The notes under the pieces are model-generated. The model searched no databases, was not told the DNA's origin, and saw only the letters and a program-made list of their open reading frames with translations. From assembly GCA_003231925.1 (NCBI GenBank), contig QIKK01000055.1:1-10020 (forward strand): a stretch of DNA of 10,020 nucleotides. Reading direction: 5' to 3'. This document shows positions 5,053-10,020 of this stretch, in pieces (the first letter of the stretch is position 1; each line of letters opens with the position of its first letter). Made by a program: the position numbers and the translations under genes. The DNA comes from Candidatus Saccharimonadota bacterium. Lineage in GTDB: Bacteria > Patescibacteriota > Saccharimonadia > Saccharimonadales > SZUA-47.

Positions 5053-6546
5053 TTATTTCTTTTTCTTTTTTCTTCTTGGTATAAATCTTAAGCTTCTTGC
5101 GCCCGTTGCTGCCTCTGCTGCGTTAGTAGGGCCATATACAAATTCTGGTGAAGAATAGTCGTCATATGTAACCATTAATGCCCTAGATTCTACCTGTCTA
5201 ATAGTTTCTATTGCAACGGCGACGATAATCAAAATACTAGTCCCCCCCATTGAGATATTAGTATTTAGGAATATCTGACCAATGATAGGACCTAGAGCTA
5301 CTAGGCCTAATGCTATACTTCCGAATAGAGTTAGTCTATTAATGACTTGTTTAAGATATTTTTCTGTAGCGTTACCTGTTCTAATCCCCTCAATGAAGCC
5401 ACCCTGCTTTTGTAAGTTTTCAGCAATCTCTGTAGCGTTAAAAGTAATACCAGTATAAAAATAAGTAAAAATAACAATTAATAGGAAATACACTACAGGA
5501 TATATATACGGCGTAAAGCCTGGTTGAGAAAAGGTACTACTGGTTGGCTGTTGGAACCAAAGTAGTAGATTACTACCCAAAGCTCTAAGACTAGTGCTAG
5601 CATTATTGGTAAGTAGTTGTCCAATAAAACTGGGCAGGCTTAAAAAGGCAACAGCAAAAATAATCGGAATAACTCCAGCCGTTATCATTTTTACCGGTAG
5701 TATAGTTGTTACTCCGCCATATGCTCTATTTCCCTGCACTCTTTTTGCGTAGTTAATTTTGATATTCCTCGCGGCTTCATTAAGTTTTACGACAACCCAT
5801 GTCGTAAATACTACTGATGCTAGAATTATTAAAGCAACAAGTGCAGACTCTGGACGATAACTAATAGTTTTACCAAGAATGTGGATTTTGCTGTCCCCGG
5901 AGAAGACGCTACTAGTAATAGAGGCAAATGATGTTGGAAGTTGAGAAACTATACTAGCTGTTATCAATAAACTTATTCCATTACCTATTCCTTGTTCGGT
6001 TATTAATTCTCCGAGCCACATTAAAATCATAGCCCCTCCAGTTAACGCCGCAATCATCAATACCCACGTAAAAACATTAGCGTTTGCTATTATATCAATT
6101 CCTGAAATCTGCTGAGCCTGCTGTCTTACCAAGAATAACGCTCCAACTGATTGAATAATCGCTAAAGGAAGAGTAATTATTCTTGTGTATTGATTAATCT
6201 TTTTACGTCCAAATTCTCCCTCTTTGTTTAGTGCTTCAAGTTTAGGTATTGCCTGAGTTAATAGTTGCATTATAATGCTAGCGTTAATGTATGGGCCAAG
6301 ACCAATCAACATGATTGAAAAATTGGCTAGCGCACCACCAGACAGGATATCTAGAAAACTAAAAAGTTGAGTATTTTGTGTTGCAGTGAATAGGGTACTT
6401 AACAGGTCTTTTAGGGTAGATGGATCAGCAAGAGGTATTGGTAATTGCGCCAGTAGTCTGAATATAAAAAGCATGCCAATAACAGCCAAGACACGATTTC
6501 GCATATCTTTGTGTTTTAATGACCTCCAAATTATTCTCCAGTTCAT
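5053..6546 (-). CDS. secY: Protein translocase subunit SecY
   Basis: Pore-forming subunit of the Sec translocon in the cytoplasmic membrane. Ten membrane segments can be placed at roughly residues 17-38, 72-98, 121-141, 158-178, 188-203, 234-254, 288-309, 347-368, 403-425 and 435-450. Signatures include ALANFSIMLIGLGPYINASI (plug and TM2) and GELITEQGIGNGISLLI (TM5). The TM6-TM7 and TM8-TM9 loops carry basic residues (NIKINYAKRVQG; LQKQGGFIEGIRTG) where the ribosome and SecA dock. At 497 residues it exceeds the usual 430-440. There is a longer loop at about 311-345 between TM7 and TM8, and a C-tail with AEAATGARS ending in RRKKKKK. The start has AGAGGG upstream. Confidence 0.97.
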   Translation of the reverse strand: MNWRIIWRSLKHKDMRNRVLAVIGMLFIFRLLAQLPIPLADPSTLKDLLSTLFTATQNTQLFSFLDILSGGALANFSIMLIGLGPYINASIIMQLLTQAIPKLEALNKEGEFGRKKINQYTRIITLPLAIIQSVGALFLVRQQAQQISGIDIIANANVFTWVLMIAALTGGAMILMWLGELITEQGIGNGISLLITASIVSQLPTSFASITSSVFSGDSKIHILGKTISYRPESALVALIILASVVFTTWVVVKLNEAARNIKINYAKRVQGNRAYGGVTTILPVKMITAGVIPIIFAVAFLSLPSFIGQLLTNNASTSLRALGSNLLLWFQQPTSSTFSQPGFTPYIYPVVYFLLIVIFTYFYTGITFNATEIAENLQKQGGFIEGIRTGNATEKYLKQVINRLTLFGSIALGLVALGPIIGQIFLNTNISMGGTSILIIVAVAIETIRQVESRALMVTYDDYSSPEFVYGPTNAAEAATGARSLRFIPRRKKKKK

Positions 6547-6584
6547 CTGTACCCTCTATTTTGTGTCTACTTTACTTAATATAA

Positions 6585-6593
6585 ATTATAACA
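6585..6593 (-). promoter_or_regulatory. Candidate extended -10 promoter before secY
   Basis: In the 64-base rplO-secY gap the minus strand reads TGTTATAAT (6593-6585), a perfect -10 hexamer with the extended TGN element. A fitting -35 is weak (TAGAAG at 6613-6608, 17-base spacing), as is tolerated with an extended -10. A start near 6578 would give a leader of about 32 bases with AGAGGG as the RBS. It probably gives secY an extra internal start. Confidence 0.45.
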
Positions 6594-6610
6594 GCTCGGT
6601 TTAAACACTT

Positions 6611-7075
6611 CTATTTCTCCTCGCTGGTCCGCACAGCTTTAACCCTAGGAACTTTTACAAAAGTACCCCCGGATTTTATTATTGCTTGTATCGCTCTAGG
6701 ACTTGCAGCTTGTAATTTTACATCTACTTTTACTGAAATTTCACCGTTCAAAACAACTCTGGCTATTTCTGATGGGTCATTGAGTATTCTTGCTCTGTAG
6801 AGCGTGTAGTTGTCTACTAGTCCTTTAAAAGAATTCAACTGTCTTGTAGTTACAGTAACCGGCTTATTCCAAAAAGGTGTAAAGCCTCTCAATTTAGGGA
6901 TTCTCTTGTACAAAGGGTTCTGACCGCCTTCAAAACCAGGCTTCCTGCTACTTCCCGCCCTTGATTTTTGACCTTTTGTACCGCGTCCAGCAGTCTTTCC
7001 CTTACCTGCAGATATTCCACGACCAACCCTGGTAGCAGATTTATTCTTTTTAACTATTAGGTCGTTAAACTTCAT
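6611..7075 (-). CDS. rplO: 50S ribosomal protein L15
   Basis: Late-assembling large-subunit protein. Its N-terminal extended arm is clear (RVGRGISAGKGKTAGRGTKG at about 16-35, then GQKSRAG). The family middle SRKPGFEGGQNPLYKRIPKL and FTPFWNKPV follow, and a globular C-terminal half ends near KVPRVKAVRTSEEK. At 154 residues it is near the normal 145-150. Its ATG follows the S5 TAA with no gap (TAAATG). AAGGAG lies about nine bases upstream inside rpsE. No L30 gene precedes it, unlike the classical S5-L30-L15 order. Confidence 0.96.
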   Translation of the reverse strand: MKFNDLIVKKNKSATRVGRGISAGKGKTAGRGTKGQKSRAGSSRKPGFEGGQNPLYKRIPKLRGFTPFWNKPVTVTTRQLNSFKGLVDNYTLYRARILNDPSEIARVVLNGEISVKVDVKLQAASPRAIQAIIKSGGTFVKVPRVKAVRTSEEK

Positions 7076-7660
7076 TTATTTTTTCTCCTTTTGGTCGACC
7101 GTACTGGTAGGTTTTGTGCTTGCAGTAGGTTTGGTTTTACTGGCTACTTCCTTTTTACTACTGGTTTTCTTTGTTTTTTCTACTCTTAACCATTCTGATT
7201 TTGGTTTTATTTGTCGTAGTGCTTCTAATGTCGCATAAGCTACATTTATTTTATTGCTTGAACCTAGAGATTTGGATAATATGTCCTTTATGCCAGCTAC
7301 TTCTAGTACAATTCTTACTACTCCACCTGCAATTAGTCCAGTTCCTGGAGCAGCAGGTTTTAATAGTATTTTCGCACCAGATATTTTAGCCTGTTGCTCG
7401 TGGGGTATGGTTCCGTTATGCATAGGAGCAACAATCATTTTTTTCTTAGCAACTTCTGTTGCCTTTGAAACGGCAGCTGTAACGTCGGCTCCTTTGGCTG
7501 TACCGGCACCAACCTTACCCTTTCTGTCACCAACAACAACTAGAGCTCTAAATCTAAATCTTCGACCACCTTTAACAACTCTCGCGACTCTGTCAATTGA
7601 AACAACTCTTTCATTAAATTGCTTCTCTTCTCTTGGCATTCTATGCTCTCTTCTGGCCAT
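7076..7660 (-). CDS. rpsE: 30S ribosomal protein S5
   Basis: Small-subunit protein at the mRNA entry and decoding region, with a double-stranded-RNA-binding-like N-terminal domain and an S5 C-terminal domain. Recognised by FNERVVSIDRVARVVKGGRR (about 15-34), then FRALVVVGDRKGKVGAGTAK with its KG-rich loop. HNGTIPHE, LLKPAAPGTGLIAGGVVR and the S5 core ending near residue 155 follow. After that comes a Lys/Thr/Ser/Pro-rich tail of about 35 residues, probably disordered, making the protein 194 residues against about 165. The start has GGAG nine bases upstream in the end of rplR, two bases after its stop. Confidence 0.96.
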   Translation of the reverse strand: MARREHRMPREEKQFNERVVSIDRVARVVKGGRRFRFRALVVVGDRKGKVGAGTAKGADVTAAVSKATEVAKKKMIVAPMHNGTIPHEQQAKISGAKILLKPAAPGTGLIAGGVVRIVLEVAGIKDILSKSLGSSNKINVAYATLEALRQIKPKSEWLRVEKTKKTSSKKEVASKTKPTASTKPTSTVDQKEKK

Positions 7661-7662
7661 CT

Positions 7663-8013
7663 TTAAAACTCCAAACCATTCTCTCTCGCAGCTTCTGCGA
7701 GAGCCTTAATTCTACCATGATATTTTTTTGCTCCACGATCCATTACTACCTTATGAATTTTTTTTGCTTGAGCTTTTTTTGCAATATCAGTTCCAACATT
7801 CTTAGCCAAATCAATCAGATTAGATTTTTTGTCTTTAAGAGAACTGGCCGAAACTAAAGTAGTTCCCTGATCATCGTTTATAATCTGAGCACTAACTTGT
7901 TTATTACTAATATATACACTTAGCCTAGGACGATTTTTTACTCCGTGTATATTTGAGCGAGTTCTTTTCGCTCGTCGCTGCTTATTTATAGTTTTTTTAG
8001 TTTGTTCTTTCAT
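7663..8013 (-). CDS. rplR: 50S ribosomal protein L18
   Basis: 5S rRNA-binding protein of the central protuberance, working with L5. The 116 residues include the basic N-terminus (INKQRRAKRTRSNIHGVKNR), then PRLSVYISNKQVSAQIINDD. The C-terminal signature is VVMDRGAKKYHGRIKALAEA followed by ARENGLEF, matching the family's [24 protein letters not shown] pattern in outline. AAGGA seven bases before the ATG lies across the end of rplF. The start is three bases after the L6 stop. Confidence 0.96.
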   Translation of the reverse strand: MKEQTKKTINKQRRAKRTRSNIHGVKNRPRLSVYISNKQVSAQIINDDQGTTLVSASSLKDKKSNLIDLAKNVGTDIAKKAQAKKIHKVVMDRGAKKYHGRIKALAEAARENGLEF

Positions 8014-8016
8014 AAT

Positions 8017-8553
8017 CTATTCCTTACCCGACTTTCCGCTTTTTCTCAATATACGCTCTCCTACAAATTGTATCCCTTTACCTTTGTAGGGCTCCGGTTT
8101 TTTTAGAGACCGTATTTCAGAGGCAACTTGTCCGACCAGTTGCTTGCTAATTCCACTAACAGATATAATATTTTGCACCACCTTAATCTGAATTCCCTCA
8201 GGAATATGGTAAATTACATCGTGTGAAAATCCTAAATTTAATTTAAGACTGGCTCCCGCTAACTGAACCCTGTAACCAACACCATTTAGTTCAAGTTTTT
8301 TCTCGAATCCTTTAGTTACCCCAATAATCATATTGTTTAACAAAGATCTTAGTAGGCCATGTTTTGAACGATGAATCCTCTCATCTGTATCTCTGGTTAT
8401 AAGAAGATTATTAGATTCAACCTGTACATTTATACCAGACATAATAAACTGTTTTAACTCACCCTTTGGTCCCTTGATCAATACTTCGTGATCGTCGACA
8501 GTGATTGTCACGCCTGCCGGAATGGCAATTGGCTGTTTTCCTATACGACTCAT
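8017..8553 (-). CDS. rplF: 50S ribosomal protein L6
   Basis: Two-domain protein at the base of the L7/L12 stalk, near the factor-binding site. The 178-residue length is normal. It starts MSRIGKQPIAIPAGV, with VLIKGPKGEL at about 24-33. The inter-domain part includes GFEKKLELNGVGYRV, then LKLNLGFSHDV. The second repeat carries the strong signature SGISKQLVGQVASEIRSLKK at 133-152, followed by PEPYKGKGI. AAGGA precedes the start in the 28-base S8-L6 gap. That gap also has the perfect 14-bp AT palindrome TTAATAATTATTAA (8566-8579). Confidence 0.97.
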   Translation of the reverse strand: MSRIGKQPIAIPAGVTITVDDHEVLIKGPKGELKQFIMSGINVQVESNNLLITRDTDERIHRSKHGLLRSLLNNMIIGVTKGFEKKLELNGVGYRVQLAGASLKLNLGFSHDVIYHIPEGIQIKVVQNIISVSGISKQLVGQVASEIRSLKKPEPYKGKGIQFVGERILRKSGKSGKE

Positions 8554-8581
8554 TATATCTATTCCTTAATAATTATTAAAC

Positions 8582-8968
8582 TTAGTAAACTTGACATAAA
8601 ACTTCACCACCTAGTTGTTGTTGCTTAGCGTCGTCACCAGCCATAATTCCTTTTGAAGTAGACAAGATGACAACTCCTCTCCCTTGTTTTACGACTGGTA
8701 TGTCTTTAGCTTTAGCGTAGACTCTGCGTCCAGGTTTACTAATGCGATCTATCTCGTTAATAGTAACTCTTTGTGGCAACTCAATGGTTAGCTCCTTCTT
8801 GAAGGCATCTTTTTTAACTTTGATGCCTGTAATATAACCCTTTTCTTCTAATATTTTAGCTATAGCCTCTTTTATTGAATTGTGCGGAAGGCTAATCTCT
8901 GTTTTTTGAACAGCTATTGCGTTTCTAATTCTTGTAAGCATGTCTGCGATTGAATCTGTTGATACCAT
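8582..8968 (-). CDS. rpsH: 30S ribosomal protein S8
   Basis: Primary binder of the central 16S rRNA domain, and the translational repressor of the spc operon in E. coli. The 128 residues begin MVSTDSIADMLTRIRNA, the family's hallmark. The C-terminal domain has RISKPGRRVYAKAKDIPVV, then the end GVVILSTSKGIMAGDDAKQQ and LGGEVLCQVY, matching the usual STSxGxMTDxxARxxxxGGEvL. It has one of the best RBSs in the window, AAAGGAG six bases before the ATG, and starts 18 bases after S14. Confidence 0.97.
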   Translation of the reverse strand: MVSTDSIADMLTRIRNAIAVQKTEISLPHNSIKEAIAKILEEKGYITGIKVKKDAFKKELTIELPQRVTINEIDRISKPGRRVYAKAKDIPVVKQGRGVVILSTSKGIMAGDDAKQQQLGGEVLCQVY

Positions 8969-8986
8969 TATTTACTCCTTTCTTAA

Positions 8987-9256
8987 CTACCAGCTTGACT
9001 TTGTAATTCCGGGGATTTCTCCCTTGCTAGCGTGTTCTCTAAACGATAGCCTACTCAAGCCGAACTGTCTCATGTATGCTCTTGGACGACCTGTTTCTGA
9101 ACAGCGATTTTTATGTCTTGTAGGACTACTATTTCGTGGCAGTAAGTGCAGTCCGTCATAATCTCCTGCAGCTTTAAGCTCAGCCCGTTTAGCAGCATAT
9201 TTTTTTATCATCTTATCTCTTTTTGCATCCCTTGCAATTATTGATTTCTTGGCCAT
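8987..9256 (-). CDS. rpsN: 30S ribosomal protein S14, zinc-free form
   Basis: Head protein of the 30S subunit. At 89 residues it has the length of the zinc-free (C-minus) class. The CxxC zinc pairs of the 61-residue class are absent; the one Cys is residue 52. Family features are MAKKSIIARDAKRDK at the start, then LLPRNSSPTRHKNRCSETGR and PRAYMRQFGLSRLSFREHAS. The end is GEIPGITKSSW. AAAGGA is upstream within the end of rplE, whose stop lies three bases before this ATG. Confidence 0.97.
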   Translation of the reverse strand: MAKKSIIARDAKRDKMIKKYAAKRAELKAAGDYDGLHLLPRNSSPTRHKNRCSETGRPRAYMRQFGLSRLSFREHASKGEIPGITKSSW

Positions 9257-9259
9257 TGT

Positions 9260-9835
9260 TTATTTCCTTTCCTTCATAAATGGAATACCAAATTTCTTTA
9301 ATAGTTCTTTAGCGTGATTTGGATTGTCAGCGTCAATTACTATATTAACCTGTAAGCCGTGAGCTGTAGCAGTTTCTTCAAATGTTAGTTCTGGAAAAAC
9401 ACTTTGATCCCTAAAGCCGATACTGTAATTACCTTGCCCATCAAATGACTCATTTGATGCTCCATGAAAATCTCTAAACCTAGGCATAACTATATTAATA
9501 ACTCTATCCAAAAATTCATACATTTTATCCCCACGCAGTGTAACTGCCATGCCAATCTTGTTTCCTTCTCTTAGTTTAAATGTAGCGATCGACATCCTAG
9601 AGGTTGTCGCTACAGGTTTTTGTCCAGTTATCTTAGCTAGAGTATTCTCGGCTACTTGCAGTAATTTTTTATCATCCTTAGCTTTACCAAGCCCAACGTT
9701 AACAGAAATCTTGCGGAGTTTAGGTACTTGATTAATATTGACCTTTAACTCTTTAGCAAGCTCCACGCGAATTTTAGTAGAATATTGCTGTTTAAGACGA
9801 GGGGCCGAGGTTTTGCTTTTTACAGTTTTCGTCAT
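9260..9835 (-). CDS. rplE: 50S ribosomal protein L5
   Basis: 5S rRNA-binding protein of the central protuberance that bridges to S13. The 191 residues are slightly above the usual 178-180, owing to an N-terminal KTVKSKTSAPR extension. Signatures are PKLRKISVNVGLGKAKDDKK, then ITGQKPVATTSRMSIATFKL and LREGNKIGMAVTLRG. DFHGASNESFDGQGNYSIGF and VFPELTF follow, and it ends GIPFMKERK. The ATG overlaps the L24 stop by four bases (ATGA), with AAAGGA about eight bases upstream. Confidence 0.97.
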   Translation of the reverse strand: MTKTVKSKTSAPRLKQQYSTKIRVELAKELKVNINQVPKLRKISVNVGLGKAKDDKKLLQVAENTLAKITGQKPVATTSRMSIATFKLREGNKIGMAVTLRGDKMYEFLDRVINIVMPRFRDFHGASNESFDGQGNYSIGFRDQSVFPELTFEETATAHGLQVNIVIDADNPNHAKELLKKFGIPFMKERK

Positions 9836-10020
9836 TTTACATCCTTTCCACTACGCTTATAGAAACGTTTCTTATTACCAGATTTATCAAACTTGTATCC
9901 TACTCTTGTTGGTTTATTATCAGTGGGGTCAATTAATGCTACCTTAGATACCCATATTGGTTTGGTCTTTTCAACAATTCCGCCCTTAGGATTTAATTTA
10001 CTGGGTTTTAAATGGCGTTT
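9832..10020 (-). CDS. rplX: 50S ribosomal protein L24, C-terminal 62 residues
   Basis: Assembly-initiating large-subunit protein; its N-terminal KOW domain lies beyond the right edge. The visible part contains the C-terminal family signatures: RHLKPSKLNPKGGIVEKTKP, matching the usual KHQKPxxxxPxGGIxEKExPI, then VSKVALIDPTDNKPTRVGYK. It ends in a basic RFYKRSGKDVK and TGA. The stop overlaps the L5 ATG by four bases. The window edge falls in frame at a Lys codon. The order L24-L5-S14 is that of the S10/spc cluster. Confidence 0.94.
   Translation of the reverse strand, partial: KRHLKPSKLNPKGGIVEKTKPIWVSKVALIDPTDNKPTRVGYKFDKSGNKKRFYKRSGKDVK

Noticed and set aside
1..10020. Mobile elements, CRISPR, phage or defence genes.
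   Set aside because: Every larger frame is a core translation, transcription or secretion gene; no transposase, repeats of regular spacing or attachment sites are visible.

Overview
The window is a bacterial ribosomal-protein supercluster, read entirely on the minus strand, so biological order runs from high to low coordinates. It holds the 3' part of the S10/spc region, secY, and then the alpha operon with the L13-S9 pair fused to its end. The genome appears AT-rich and very compact: most gene junctions are between a 4-nt overlap and a 7-nt gap. UGA is used as a stop (ends of rplX and rplQ), so the code looks standard. Rps5 is followed immediately by L15 with no L30 gene between, and adk and map are missing between secY and infA. 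L36 has no cysteines, and S14 and S4 are the forms without zinc-binding cysteines. Universal loss of L30 is known for the Candidate Phyla Radiation (Patescibacteria). Together with the protein sequences this points to a Patescibacterium, perhaps Saccharibacteria-like; the exact phylum is an inference.

Layout in transcription order: L24 C-terminus (10020-9832, cut by the window edge), L5, S14, S8, L6, L18, S5, L15, SecY, IF-1, L36, S13, S11, S4, RNA polymerase alpha, L17, L13, S9. These genes build the ribosome, start translation (IF-1), transcribe (RpoA) and export proteins (SecY). The only larger gaps inside the cluster are before secY, infA and rpmJ. The first two contain good promoter candidates (extended -10 boxes reading TATAAT), so the cluster probably has internal starts.

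After S9 comes a 217-nt non-genic stretch (715-931), then a second small transcription unit: an unrecognised 72-residue protein with three cysteines, and three bases later trpS (tryptophanyl-tRNA synthetase), which runs off the left edge. The 715-931 stretch is the most interesting part of the window. It shows a sigma-70-like promoter, a short reading frame with one Trp codon, and four RNA segments that can form either a 1:2 plus 3:4 (terminator) fold or a 2:3 (antiterminator) fold. That is the layout of a classical Trp-codon attenuator, placed here in front of trpS. It is read from the sequence by eye and untested.

The trpS reading frame contains a single-base frameshift near 274 that splits an otherwise well-conserved protein. 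An assembly or sequencing error is the simplest explanation, with true inactivation as the alternative.
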